Assembly (NCBI GenBank): GCA_017449925.1
Contig: JAFSYO010000136.1
Coordinates: 1 to 41,658, forward strand
Length of the DNA stretch: 41,658 bases
Origin: Stomatobaculum sp.
GTDB lineage: Bacteria > Bacillota_A > Clostridia > Lachnospirales > Lachnospiraceae
Direction: 5' to 3'
Position numbers and translations under genes: made by a program. The notes beneath the pieces were generated by a model. The model was not told the origin of the DNA and did no database searches. It saw only the letters and a list, made by a program, of their open reading frames with translations. Shown here one piece after another: positions 7,391 through 15,851 of this stretch. Each line of letters begins with the position of its first letter. Positions within the stretch are counted from its first letter, which is position 1.

Positions 7391-8638
7391 TTACGCGTGC
7401 ACCAGTTTTCCCGCGATGGCGCAGGCCGCCGCGGTCTTCGGGGAGGCGAGGTATATTTTCACTTTGGACGTTCCCATGCGGCCCAGGAAGTTGCGGTTGT
7501 TGGTGGCGACCACCACTTCGTTGTCCGTCAGAATCCCGCCGGTGCGGCCGCAGCAGAGCCCGCAGGAAGGATGAGTGATAATGGCGCCGGCCTCGGAAAG
7601 GATGTCCAGGGTTCCGTTGTCCAGAGCCTCCTTCCAGACCTTTCTGCTGGCAGGGGTCACGATCAGCTTCACAAAGGGAGCCGTCTTCTTTCCCTTCAGG
7701 ACCTCGGCGGCCGCCATCAGGTCCTCCAGTCTGCCGTTGGTACAGGAACCGAGGAACACCTGGTCCACTGCCACATCGCCCAGGCTGTCCACAGGCTGCA
7801 CGTTGTCCACGTTGGAGGGAACCGCCATCACCGGGACAAAGTCCTCCGCCCGGTACTCCATCACCTTGTCATAGACGGCGTCTTCGTCTCCGTACAGGCT
7901 CTTCTGGTAATCGTTCAGTTCGATACCGCAGTACTCCGCAGTCTTCTCGTCCGGCGTGAACAGCGCGCCCTTGGCCCCCGCCTCAATGGCCATGTTGGAC
8001 ATGGTCATCCGGGAGGAATTCGACATCTCCTTCACCGTATCGCCGCAGAACTCCAGGATCTTATAGGTGGCGCCGGCAGCCGTCAGGTCGCCGATGATCT
8101 TAAGGATCACGTCCTTGGACATGACGTTCTCCGGAAGCTTCCCGTTGATCTTCACCTTGATGGTCGCGGGGACGCGGATCCACAGCTCTCCTGTTCCCAG
8201 GATTCCTGCCATCTCGGTGTAGCCGATCCCGGTGGAAAAGGCGCCGACGCAGCCGTAAGTCGTCGTATGGCTGTCGGTTCCGAACACCACATCGCCCGGC
8301 TTTACATGACCCGCCTCCGTCATCAGCTGGTGGCAGATGCCGTCGGAGCGGTGCAGGTTCTTCTCCGGCAGGCCCTGGGCAGCCGCGAAATCGCAGCTGA
8401 TCCGGTAAGCTCTCGTGTCGTCCACCTGGCTCGCCGGCACCAGGTGGTCGCAGATCACCACCACCTTCTCCGGATCCCAGACCTTTTTGAATCCCATCTC
8501 CTCAAACTTGGAGACGATGAACGGCATCATGATGTCGTCGCACATCACCTGGTCCACCTTCACCGTCACGATATCCCCGGGCTTCACGTCCCTGCCTGTA
8601 TTGTGCGCGATAATTTTCTCTATGATCGTTTTTCCCAT
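7391..8638 (-). CDS. leuC: 3-isopropylmalate dehydratase large subunit (LeuC, HACN/LeuC2 type)
   Basis: This is the catalytic subunit that, with LeuD, converts 2-isopropylmalate to 3-isopropylmalate in leucine synthesis. The 415-residue length is that of the short archaeal/clostridial LeuC class (about 420), not the 470-residue enterobacterial class. The [4Fe-4S] ligands are visible: Cys299 in GSCTNGR and Cys359 and Cys362 in PSCGLCCG. TDSHTTTYG at 121-129 is the conserved substrate and metal region. leuD lies 28 bases upstream on the same strand. The LeuC2 class overlaps homoaconitase and dimethylmalate dehydratase, so leucine synthesis is likely but unproven; leuB is elsewhere in the window and leuA is absent. 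Confidence 0.88.
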   Translation of the reverse strand: MGKTIIEKIIAHNTGRDVKPGDIVTVKVDQVMCDDIMMPFIVSKFEEMGFKKVWDPEKVVVICDHLVPASQVDDTRAYRISCDFAAAQGLPEKNLHRSDGICHQLMTEAGHVKPGDVVFGTDSHTTTYGCVGAFSTGIGYTEMAGILGTGELWIRVPATIKVKINGKLPENVMSKDVILKIIGDLTAAGATYKILEFCGDTVKEMSNSSRMTMSNMAIEAGAKGALFTPDEKTAEYCGIELNDYQKSLYGDEDAVYDKVMEYRAEDFVPVMAVPSNVDNVQPVDSLGDVAVDQVFLGSCTNGRLEDLMAAAEVLKGKKTAPFVKLIVTPASRKVWKEALDNGTLDILSEAGAIITHPSCGLCCGRTGGILTDNEVVVATNNRNFLGRMGTSKVKIYLASPKTAAACAIAGKLVHA

Positions 8639-8666
8639 ATTCGTTACTCTCCGTGCCCTGTACTTT

Positions 8667-9161
8667 TCACTCTTCCAGTCCGTTCCGCTTCCGCATGGCT
8701 TTCACCAAGCCTCCCGCATCCAGGATCTCCATCAGGTTCTCCGGCAGGGACACGATGGGGTATTCCTTCCCGCCGCACTCGATCTTCTCATTGACCGTCA
8801 CCGTGATCTCGTCCCCTTCCTTCACCTGGTCCGCAAGCTCACCGTTCTCGATCAGAAGAAGGCCGTTGTTGATCGCGTTCCGGAAAAAGATCCGGGCATA
8901 GCTCTTCGCGATGACGCAGCGGATCCCCAGGGCCTTCACCACCTCCGGCGCCTGCTCCCGGGAGGAGCCGCAGCCGAAATTGCTTCCCGCCACAATAATA
9001 TCTCCCGGCTTTATCTTCGCCGCCAGCTCCGGCCGCAGCGGAGAAAACGCGTAGGGCTTCATCTCGTCGATCGTCTTAAACGCAAGGTACTCCGTGGGCA
9101 TGATGATGTCCGTATCGATATCATTCCCCAGAAGCCACACCCTTCCAGTAAACTTTTCCAT
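8667..9161 (-). CDS. leuD: 3-isopropylmalate dehydratase small subunit (LeuD)
   Basis: This 164-residue swivel-domain subunit completes the active site of LeuC. It contains NDIDTDIIMPTEYL near the N-terminus and the anion-binding FGCGSSREQAP, both hallmarks of LeuD; 164 residues is normal for the short class. I prefer the ATG at 9161, which follows GAAAGGA with a 7-base gap; an in-frame ATG at 9185 would add eight residues that overlap that site. It precedes leuC by 28 bases, and the two were probably co-transcribed. Upstream is a 249-base gap and then the fused LeuD-LeuC-like gene on the same strand. Confidence 0.9.
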   Translation of the reverse strand: MEKFTGRVWLLGNDIDTDIIMPTEYLAFKTIDEMKPYAFSPLRPELAAKIKPGDIIVAGSNFGCGSSREQAPEVVKALGIRCVIAKSYARIFFRNAINNGLLLIENGELADQVKEGDEITVTVNEKIECGGKEYPIVSLPENLMEILDAGGLVKAMRKRNGLEE

Positions 9162-9410
9162 CCAAATGTCCTTTCTCTTCTTCAAACATTCCAGATACTG
9201 ATATATGCCGCATAGGATGCGGCATGTTCATTCAGCCTGTACGAACAGCAGAAGCTGTGATGAGGGCGCATGTCTGCGTCGGAGGTTTTCACAAGCTGCA
9301 TGGCGCCGCGACTGCGACCACGCACCTATGGAGCACAAAGCGGCGTCCATGTGCAGCGCAGTGAAACCGACAGAGCAGACCCTGCGTCCCGAATCACAAT
9401 TCTGCTGTAC
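9162..9410 (-). other. 249-base intergenic stretch with a 9-bp inverted repeat; possible dispersed repeat
   Basis: This is the only long gap in an otherwise tightly packed leftward run. ATGCCGCAT (9205-9213) and ATGCGGCAT (9217-9225) form a 9-bp stem with a 3-base loop but no T-run, so it is not a clear terminator. The rest is GC-rich. On the minus strand it holds an open frame of about 40 codons without a ribosome-binding site, with an odd Arg/His/Cys-rich translation. I do not regard that frame as a gene. The stretch may be an intergenic repeat element inserted between the fused gene and leuD. Confidence 0.35.
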
Positions 9411-11192
9411 TTACAGCATATCCGCTGTGCAGATCTCGCCCTTCACCGCGCTGGCCGTGACGGTGGCGGCGCTTGCCAGGTACACGAAGGAATCCTTATG
9501 TCCTGCCCGGCCCTTGAAATTCCGGGTCCCGGTACTGATGAGGGTCTCGCCCTCTCCGATGACGCCCTGGCAGGAGCCCCAGCACACAGAACAGTTCGGG
9601 TTCATGATAATGGCCCCTGCATCCATAAAGATGTCCAGAAGCCCTTCCTTCGCGGCCTGCTCATAGACAGAACGGCTGGCCGGCACCACCAGGAAGCGCA
9701 CGCCGGGGGCGACCTTCTTCCCTTTGATGATCTCCGCGCCGGTCCGCAGTTCCTCGATCCGTCCGTTGTTGCAGGACCCGAGGAACGCCTCGTCGATGTG
9801 GATGCCCGCGCATTCTTTCGCATTCACCACGTTGTCCACGAAATGAGGCTTCGCCACCACCGGAGTGATCTCGCAGAGATCCACTTCGTATTCCTCCGCG
9901 TAGACCGCGCCTTCGTCCGGAACGAAAGTATATTTCGGCTCTCTTCCATGCTCCTTCAGGTAAGTGAGAGTGATGTCATCCACCTCGCAGAGACCGGTCT
10001 TCGCCCCCGCCTCCACGCAGAGGTTGCAGAGGCACATGCGGTCGGACATGCTGAGACTATGCATTCCCTCGCCGCCGAATTCCATGGCCTTGTAGTTGGC
10101 GCCGTTCGCTCCGATGCGGCCGATGATGGTCAGGATCAGGTCTCTCGCGGAGACGCCCTCCGGCAGCTTCCCTTTCAGATTGAAACGCAGCGTCTCCGGC
10201 ACCAGGACCCAGGAGCTTCCTGTCACCATGGCGTAAAGATAGTCCGTGCATCCCACGCCGGTACCGAAAGCGCCCAAGGCGCCGTAGGAACAGGTGTGGC
10301 TGTCTGCGCCGAAGATCAGTTCTCCCGCCGTGACATGCTTCTCCATCATCACCTGATGACACACGCCTTCGCCCTCATAGAAGGTGATGCCGTGCTTCTT
10401 CGCGAAATCACGCATCTTTTTCTGGGACGCCGCTGTCTTCACGGAATCACAGGGGATATTGTGATCTACGATCCAGACCAGTTTCGAAAGATCTGCGATC
10501 CGCTGGTTCTTCAGCTTCTCGAACATGCCAACGGTGAGGTGGGTGGTGCCGTCGTTGGACATCAGCCTGTCCAGCGTCACGGTCTCGATATCTCCCGCCC
10601 GCACGGCCTTCTTGCCTGCCGCTGCCGCGACGATCTTCTCCGCGATCGTCATGGGCCGGATCTCTTCCGCCGCGGCTTTTCCTTCACCGGCGGCAGCATT
10701 ATCCGCAGCATCTTCCTCAGGCTGGTCCTTGTCCAGGGAAGCGATCAGTCCGCCCTGATTCAGGATCGCCTGCAGATTTTCCGGAAGACGGGTGCAGGAA
10801 TAGGTCTCCCCGTTGACGCGGACCACGCCCTCCGCCATATCCAGCTCCATCTCATCTCCCGCCTCGACGTGGTCGTGCAGGTCTTTGCAGACAATGACGG
10901 GAAGGCCGATGTTGATGGAATTGCGGTAAAAGATCCGTGCGAAGGAATTCGCCAGCACCGCTTTTACTCCGAGGGCTTTGAGCACGCTGGGGGCCTGTTC
11001 CCGGGAGGATCCGCAGCCGAAGTTCTCCTTTGCTACCACGTAGTCGCCCGGCTGCACCGTGCCTGCAAAGGCACCGTCCAGGGACTCAAAGGTGTGGGGA
11101 GCCATCTCTTCGACGGACGGATACAATAGATACTGGGACGCGATGATCTGGTCCGTATCTACGTCAGAGTGAAATTTAAAGATTCTTCCCAT
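9411..11192 (-). CDS. Fused LeuD-LeuC-like hydro-lyase (aconitase superfamily)
   Basis: One 593-residue chain contains both halves of an isopropylmalate dehydratase-type enzyme. A LeuD swivel domain comes first (about 1-153; DVDTDQIIASQYL at 10-22, FGCGSSREQAP at 58-68), then an Ala/Glu linker (about 154-180), then a LeuC domain (181-593) with GADSHT at 295-300, cluster ligands Cys474 in GSCNNGR and Cys534 and Cys537 in NCSVCWGSC. All cluster ligands are present, so it should be active. Small-before-large order is opposite to fungal isopropylmalate isomerase and aconitase. The ribosome-binding site (AAGGAGGT) overlaps the stop of the DHHW gene 12 bases upstream, suggesting co-transcription. 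Because separate leuC and leuD follow, it probably acts on another substrate (homoaconitate, dimethylmalate or a methylated malate); I cannot tell which. Confidence 0.85.
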   Translation of the reverse strand: MGRIFKFHSDVDTDQIIASQYLLYPSVEEMAPHTFESLDGAFAGTVQPGDYVVAKENFGCGSSREQAPSVLKALGVKAVLANSFARIFYRNSINIGLPVIVCKDLHDHVEAGDEMELDMAEGVVRVNGETYSCTRLPENLQAILNQGGLIASLDKDQPEEDAADNAAAGEGKAAAEEIRPMTIAEKIVAAAAGKKAVRAGDIETVTLDRLMSNDGTTHLTVGMFEKLKNQRIADLSKLVWIVDHNIPCDSVKTAASQKKMRDFAKKHGITFYEGEGVCHQVMMEKHVTAGELIFGADSHTCSYGALGAFGTGVGCTDYLYAMVTGSSWVLVPETLRFNLKGKLPEGVSARDLILTIIGRIGANGANYKAMEFGGEGMHSLSMSDRMCLCNLCVEAGAKTGLCEVDDITLTYLKEHGREPKYTFVPDEGAVYAEEYEVDLCEITPVVAKPHFVDNVVNAKECAGIHIDEAFLGSCNNGRIEELRTGAEIIKGKKVAPGVRFLVVPASRSVYEQAAKEGLLDIFMDAGAIIMNPNCSVCWGSCQGVIGEGETLISTGTRNFKGRAGHKDSFVYLASAATVTASAVKGEICTADML

Positions 11193-11204
11193 GGTGTTAC
11201 CTCC

Positions 11205-12431
11205 TTAGTAAATGCCGCCGATGCCGGTGTCCGCATCCAGCGTGTTCATGTTGTAAAGCAGAAGTACGTCCGTGATCTCCGGGTGTTCTCCCACCAGGGC
11301 GGACGGGCCTTTTTTGTAATACCGTGTATCCAGCACATAGATCTTCCTGAAATGCTCCGCAAGAAAGGGGACCATACAGTTGGCGTAGCTGTCCTTGATC
11401 AGCAGAAGGCTCCGGGGCGTATCTGCATGATCGTTGGCGATCACAAGCAGCGGATGGATGCTGTCCAGGAACATGGAGTACTTGTCCTTTTTCTGAAGCC
11501 ACTCAGGATTGTAAAGGGTGTCTTTTGTCTCCTTTGTATCATCATAATACATCGTGATCCCGGGAAATGTCTCCTGTCTTTCCCATATCTCGATCCGGTC
11601 CCCCGGAAAGCGGGAGTCGTTCAGCTTCGACCAGATGGTCCCCCGGAACTCCTCCGATACCACCCTTCGCTGAAATTCTTCCTCCGGAAGCGCGCGGATC
11701 CCGGCTGTTTCGCAGTAGCCAAGATATCCCTGATAAGCGCCGTAAGTCGTCCAGTGATGATCCGTCCGGTAGAAGAGACGGCGGCTTTCCTGGTCTCCGC
11801 TCTCCGTTTCCAGGCGCTCCTTTTCTTTTTTTAGGAACCGTTCCTTTAGAAGAACCGTCCTTACCTCAGGAAGGCCCGCTTCTTCTGTGATACTGCGGAT
11901 ACCTTCTTTGATTTCTTCTGCTGTTGCCTCCTGGGAGAGGAACGGCGCATTCTCAGGCAGCTGTTCCCGCAGGATCTCCGACGCAGTGGGCACCAGCATC
12001 AGCGTCACGTTCAGCGCCCTGTTTTCCTCCTGCATGCGTCCGAGGACCGCGGCCGAAAACTTGCCCATCTGCCGGATGACTCTCTCCGTGTTCTCCGGGC
12101 GCCGGTACTCTTCGATCAGGCTGCCGTCCTTCGCGATATAAATGCCGTTGATCTCCCGCTTGCCGAGGAGAATCTCTGTCTCCGTCTTTACGGTCATAAA
12201 AGCGTCCCGGAAAGGAAAGTGATCCGAGAAGTAAGAGATCAGCCGGTCTGTCCAGATGCCTTCCTTCAGGTCCCGGAAAGAAAAGGCGGGAAATGTCTGG
12301 AGGTACCGGTTCTCGTTCTCCGAAAACTCTGCCTTCGGCAGCAGAAGAAATGCCGCTGAAAGAACTATTGTTATGCCTGCCGCTATGGCGGAGATCCACC
12401 GGGCAGTGCTTTTGTTGTATGTATCCATCAT
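11205..12431 (-). CDS. DHHW-family protein, AlgJ/AlgX-like, for surface polysaccharide O-acetylation
   Basis: This 408-residue protein is the likely partner of the MBOAT acyltransferase just upstream. An N-terminal membrane anchor (about 12-31) leaves the rest outside the cell. The family-defining TDHHWTTYG motif is at 223-231 (D224, H226) and a KDSYAN motif has Ser348; together these match the Asp-His-Ser catalytic set of AlgJ/AlgX SGNH-like acetyltransferases. In alginate-type systems such proteins transfer acetyl groups from the MBOAT to the polymer. The start is uncertain by one codon (ATGATG at 12431 or 12428). It lies 9 bases after the MBOAT stop and 12 bases before the fused LeuD-LeuC gene. 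The target polymer is unknown. Confidence 0.85.
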   Translation of the reverse strand: MMDTYNKSTARWISAIAAGITIVLSAAFLLLPKAEFSENENRYLQTFPAFSFRDLKEGIWTDRLISYFSDHFPFRDAFMTVKTETEILLGKREINGIYIAKDGSLIEEYRRPENTERVIRQMGKFSAAVLGRMQEENRALNVTLMLVPTASEILREQLPENAPFLSQEATAEEIKEGIRSITEEAGLPEVRTVLLKERFLKKEKERLETESGDQESRRLFYRTDHHWTTYGAYQGYLGYCETAGIRALPEEEFQRRVVSEEFRGTIWSKLNDSRFPGDRIEIWERQETFPGITMYYDDTKETKDTLYNPEWLQKKDKYSMFLDSIHPLLVIANDHADTPRSLLLIKDSYANCMVPFLAEHFRKIYVLDTRYYKKGPSALVGEHPEITDVLLLYNMNTLDADTGIGGIY

Positions 12432-12440
12432 GAATCTGCT

Positions 12441-13841
12441 TCAGAAACGGAAATAGAGGAACGGGTTATAGGTTTCGCTGACCATCCACGCCGTGCTTAA
12501 AAGAAACAGGCACGCATAGAAGACCACTGTTCCGGCCGGAAAACGGACACGCTCCCTGAGCCTCGGCCAGACCGGGAAGGAAAGTACCAGTGAAAGCAGG
12601 ATCAGCGCCGCATTCTGACCGAAATACCAGAAAAATTCATGTCCAATCAGAAGGCTCCCCCCGTCAGTCCCGAGGCAGAACATGGTGGAAAGATAAGACC
12701 TCAGGGCAGCGGAATCGTCAAATACAAAGATGACGAAGCCGAACACCACGATCAGGAAGGCGTACAGATGCCTGAGAACGCGCGGAAGCTTCTCCAGCGC
12801 CTTTCCCCACACAAACTTCTCCAGCGCCAGCAGGACGCCGTAATAGAGGCCCCAGATCACGAAATTCCAGGAGGCGCCGTGCCAGAGTCCTGTGAGAAAC
12901 CACACCACGAACATATTCCGGATCTGTACCGCAGTCCCGCGGCGGTTCCCGCCCAGTGGGATATAGACATAGTCCCGGAACCATGTGGAAAGGGAGATAT
13001 GCCAGCGCCGCCAGAAATCCGTCACGCTGACCGCGGACAGGGGATAGTTGAAATTCTCCAGGAAATGAAAGCCCAGCATCCGCCCCATGCCGATCGCCAT
13101 GTCGCTGTAAGCGCTGAAGTCAAAATAGAGCTGAAGCGTGAACAGCACTGCGCCGAGCCACGCTGTGGCCGCGGACGCTCCGCCGGCCGCCTGCAGGTCA
13201 CGGATCTGTTCCCAGACTGCGCCGACATTGTTCGCGATCAGCACCTTCCGGAACAGCCCCCTGAGAAAGCGCGGAACCCCTTCCTCAAAACATGCCCGGT
13301 CCACTGCTCTCTCATGCAGTTCGCGGTTCACCGTCCGGAACCGCACGATGGGACCGGCGATCAGCTGCGGAAACATGGAGACATAAGTCAGATAGGACAG
13401 ATAATTCTTTTCCTCCGGGACTTCTCCCCTGCAGCGGTCAATGGTGTAGCTCATGGACTGGAAGGTAAAGAAACTGATCCCGATGGGAAGACTGATTCCG
13501 GGAAGCGGGAGCGTCGTCCCTTTGGCAGCTTCCAGCACTCCATTGACTGTCCGGACAAAAAAATCCGCATACTTGAAAAAGCCGAGGCAGGCAAGATCTG
13601 TCCCGGCAGCTAAAATAAGCACGATTTTCCGATTTCCTGCGCGCTCCATCAGTCGTCCCGCAGTGTAATCCACCATGGTGACGAACAGCATAAGCAGGAT
13701 ATAGACCGGCTCGCCCCAGGCATAAAACAGCAGGCTGAAGAACAGCAGCACATAGTTCTTCAGCCGGAAAGGCGCTGCGTAATACAGGATCAGACAAGCC
13801 GGCAGGAAAAAGAATACGAAAGGAATACTGCTGAATACCAT
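12441..13841 (-). CDS. MBOAT-family O-acyltransferase (AlgI/DltB-like)
   Basis: This 466-residue polytopic membrane protein carries acetyl groups across the membrane for O-acetylation of an exported polymer. MBOAT hallmarks are clear: TDFWRRWHISLSTWFRDYVY at 274-293 with His281, IPLGGNRRG at 294-302, and GLWHGASWNFVIWG at 318-331 with the near-invariant His321. Length and motifs match the AlgI/PatA branch. It starts 4 bases after the stop of the DUF4358 lipoprotein gene and is followed after 9 bases by the DHHW gene, the standard pairing for polysaccharide or wall acetylation. No dlt genes (D-alanylation) are near, so acetylation is preferred to D-alanylation. Confidence 0.92.
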   Translation of the reverse strand: MVFSSIPFVFFFLPACLILYYAAPFRLKNYVLLFFSLLFYAWGEPVYILLMLFVTMVDYTAGRLMERAGNRKIVLILAAGTDLACLGFFKYADFFVRTVNGVLEAAKGTTLPLPGISLPIGISFFTFQSMSYTIDRCRGEVPEEKNYLSYLTYVSMFPQLIAGPIVRFRTVNRELHERAVDRACFEEGVPRFLRGLFRKVLIANNVGAVWEQIRDLQAAGGASAATAWLGAVLFTLQLYFDFSAYSDMAIGMGRMLGFHFLENFNYPLSAVSVTDFWRRWHISLSTWFRDYVYIPLGGNRRGTAVQIRNMFVVWFLTGLWHGASWNFVIWGLYYGVLLALEKFVWGKALEKLPRVLRHLYAFLIVVFGFVIFVFDDSAALRSYLSTMFCLGTDGGSLLIGHEFFWYFGQNAALILLSLVLSFPVWPRLRERVRFPAGTVVFYACLFLLSTAWMVSETYNPFLYFRF

Positions 13842-13845
13842 ACTG

Positions 13846-14442
13846 TCAGTCCAGCAGCTTCTCGATGGCGTCTTCTATCGCGCCCGCCTGCTCGGAGATC
13901 ACGAGATACACATATTCTCCGTGCACTTTTACGGAGCTGCTGTTCACGATTTCGTACTGGGCCGGGATATAATTTTTCATCTCCGCCGCTTTCTGCCCCC
14001 GCACTGTCTCCAGGGCTGCGGAAAGAATGGCCGCCTGGGCGGGATTCTTTGCCTTCAGGATCACCACGGAATCCGCCAGTGCCGCATCCTCGGCGCCCGC
14101 GAACACGAACCCGTCCAGGAAGGATGGATTGATCCCGTAGTAGTTGGACAGGTAGTCCGCGTCAGCTTCAAACATTGCAGGGAGGTTCCCGGCGGCTGCC
14201 GCCGCCTGGTACAGCTCCTGGGGCGTCACACTGCCGCTTTCCGCAGCTTTCGTCTCCTGGGCTTTTTCCGTCTCCGCCGCAGCCGTGGTCTGCGCTGCGG
14301 TGGTCGTCTCTGCCGCAGCCGTCGCTGCCGGCGCTGTTGTCTCTGCTGCAGCCGTGGTCTCCGGCGCAGGCTTCTTTCCCCCGCAGGCGGCGAGCATCAG
14401 GGCTGCCGCCAGCGAGATCACGACGATCTTTTTGCTTCTCAT
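13846..14442 (-). CDS. DUF4358-type lipoprotein
   Basis: This 198-residue protein begins with a lipoprotein signal ending LMLAAC, with Cys20 as the lipidated residue. A long Ala/Thr/Glu linker (about 26-72) probably spans the wall. The C-terminal domain (about 73-198) resembles DUF4358, a family I associate with neighbouring MBOAT and DHHW genes in Lachnospiraceae; it has the features FVFAGAEDAALADSVVILKA and a terminal EDAIEKLLD. Its ATG overlaps the SGNH gene stop by 4 bases (ATGA), implying translational coupling, and the MBOAT gene follows 4 bases later. Its biochemical role is unknown; an accessory role in surface acetylation is inferred from context. Confidence 0.78.
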   Translation of the reverse strand: MRSKKIVVISLAAALMLAACGGKKPAPETTAAAETTAPAATAAAETTTAAQTTAAAETEKAQETKAAESGSVTPQELYQAAAAAGNLPAMFEADADYLSNYYGINPSFLDGFVFAGAEDAALADSVVILKAKNPAQAAILSAALETVRGQKAAEMKNYIPAQYEIVNSSSVKVHGEYVYLVISEQAGAIEDAIEKLLD

Positions 14443-15464
14443 TCTGCCTCCGTGTACTGAAGTATTTCTCTTGCGAATTGTCTCAGCACCTGTACCCAGA
14501 CCTGATAGGCCGCGGGCGTCTGGTGCACGTATTTGTCGCTGCAGTAAGCCGGGGCAAGGTTCCCGCTGCCGTCAGAAAGCGGATTTGCCATGTCCACAAA
14601 TCCCCATCCGTTTTCCGCAGCCATCTTCTTCATCTCGGCATTGAACTTCCGGATATTGTCGTTGTTCAGCCGTTTTTTCCCTGCGCCTGCGGCGGTGTAG
14701 GTCATGCTGATGATGTTGATCTGCGCCTCCGGATACGCTGCCTTGATATTTGCCACAAGCTTCTGGTACAGCTGCGGCGTGCTGTCGTCCAGCGCGATGT
14801 CATTCAGGCCGAAGAACAGGAACACATGTTTCCTGCTCATCATTGCGATGCTCTCCCACACCGGGCGCTGCGCCCCCTGGTAAATGGGGTGTACGCTGGA
14901 GGAAGAAACGGGGTCGAAGGATTCATGCACCGAGAAGCTTCCTGCGCAGAGGATCCCGATGGATTTCAGGAAGGGATCCGAGGTCCTCATGGTGTAATTC
15001 CGGAAGCCGAGCATCACGGAATCGCCCACCATCACGGAATCCGCGTAGAAAGCGTCGATCTCGGCATCACTGACTTCCCTAAGTACGGCGGTGTTCCGGA
15101 AGCCGTCCAGACGGGTGGTATAATTCCCGGCCCCATCCGATATCGTGTCAGCCGCTCCTCCCTGGATCTGAACCTTTCCCTCCAGGATCCATCGTCCCTT
15201 CTCGTCTGTCAGGGCGCCGTCCTTCGCAGTCCCGGAGACAAGAAGGGCTCCGTTCTCATCGAAGTAAAAGCATTCAGATATGCCGTCGCCGTCGTCGTCC
15301 AGCCAGTACCAGCCGTCCTTCGCTTTTGTCCCGTCCTCCAGTTCATAGAACGTGGTGACTTTTCCGGGTTCCTTGACGCTCTGCCAGCCTGTTACCGCCA
15401 GAACCGGCTGCGTCGTTAAAAGGCACAGGACAGCGGCTGCCGCTGCCGTCTTCATCAGCTTCAT
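14439..15464 (-). CDS. Secreted SGNH/GDSL hydrolase with an N-terminal wall-repeat module
   Basis: This 341-residue enzyme has a signal peptide (1-23, cleavage near VLAVTG), a short wall-binding-like module (about 52-101, WYWLDDDGDGISECFYF) and an SGNH domain (about 130-341). The catalytic blocks are GDSVMLG (Ser149), GLND (Gly219, Asn221) and the C-terminal Asp310-His314 pair in SDKYVH. SGNH enzymes add or remove acetyl groups on carbohydrates, which fits the MBOAT, DHHW and DUF4358 genes downstream. It could be the deacetylase counterpart or a second transferase. Its start overlaps the HPt gene stop by 4 bases (ATGA), so it is tied to the signalling genes upstream. The module recurs in the protein at 23245-23601. 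Confidence 0.87.
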   Translation of the reverse strand: MKLMKTAAAAAVLCLLTTQPVLAVTGWQSVKEPGKVTTFYELEDGTKAKDGWYWLDDDGDGISECFYFDENGALLVSGTAKDGALTDEKGRWILEGKVQIQGGAADTISDGAGNYTTRLDGFRNTAVLREVSDAEIDAFYADSVMVGDSVMLGFRNYTMRTSDPFLKSIGILCAGSFSVHESFDPVSSSSVHPIYQGAQRPVWESIAMMSRKHVFLFFGLNDIALDDSTPQLYQKLVANIKAAYPEAQINIISMTYTAAGAGKKRLNNDNIRKFNAEMKKMAAENGWGFVDMANPLSDGSGNLAPAYCSDKYVHQTPAAYQVWVQVLRQFAREILQYTEAE

Positions 15465-15811
15465 TCTTTTTCCTCCAGAATCTTTCTGTATCGATCCAGT
15501 GCCGCCAGAAAGCTTTTATAATCAGCTTCCCAGGGCATGCCGGGCTCTTCCCGCAGGTCCTCCGTCAGAAGTGAAAGGGAAGCCTCCAGCGGCCGCAGGC
15601 TCAGTACGGCCGCCCCTCCCTTCAGGTTATGGGCCGCGTGAAAGGCGCCGGATCTGTCCCCTTCCCGGAGACAGCGTTCCAGCTTCATTATGTCCGGGTC
15701 CTTGCCAAACTCCGCAAGAAGCGAATGAAACAGCTTTTCATCTCCCAGCAGACGGCGCATGGCCGCCTCCGGGTCCGCGCCGAATTCCCTCAGAGCTTCG
15801 CGTATTGCCAT
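15461..15811 (-). CDS. Histidine phosphotransfer (HPt) protein
   Basis: This 116-residue, all-helical protein has the HPt signature FHAAHNLKGGAAVLSL, with phospho-accepting His61. It would shuttle phosphate between receiver domains in a multistep relay. It lies 40 bases downstream of the hybrid CheB-CheR kinase, whose receiver (Asp1166) is the obvious donor. The receiver on the divergent protein at 19767-21356 (Asp455) is a possible acceptor. The start at 15811 follows AGAGGAAAGACAG. Its stop overlaps the start of the SGNH esterase gene by 4 bases, so the relay and the acetylation genes should be co-translated. Confidence 0.88.
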   Translation of the reverse strand: MAIREALREFGADPEAAMRRLLGDEKLFHSLLAEFGKDPDIMKLERCLREGDRSGAFHAAHNLKGGAAVLSLRPLEASLSLLTEDLREEPGMPWEADYKSFLAALDRYRKILEEKE

Positions 15812-15851
15812 CTGTCTTTCCTCTGTCTAATGTCTGCAATGATGTCGTTAT

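Noticed and set aside
9259..9381. Minus-strand frame of about 40 codons in the gap before leuD
   Set aside because: There is no ribosome-binding site, and the Arg/His/Cys-rich translation resembles a non-coding repeat rather than a protein.
9270..11129. 619-codon plus-strand frame opposite the fused LeuD-LeuC gene
   Set aside because: It is a shadow of a clearly coding minus-strand gene; the His/Arg/Asp-rich translation is typical of antisense frames.
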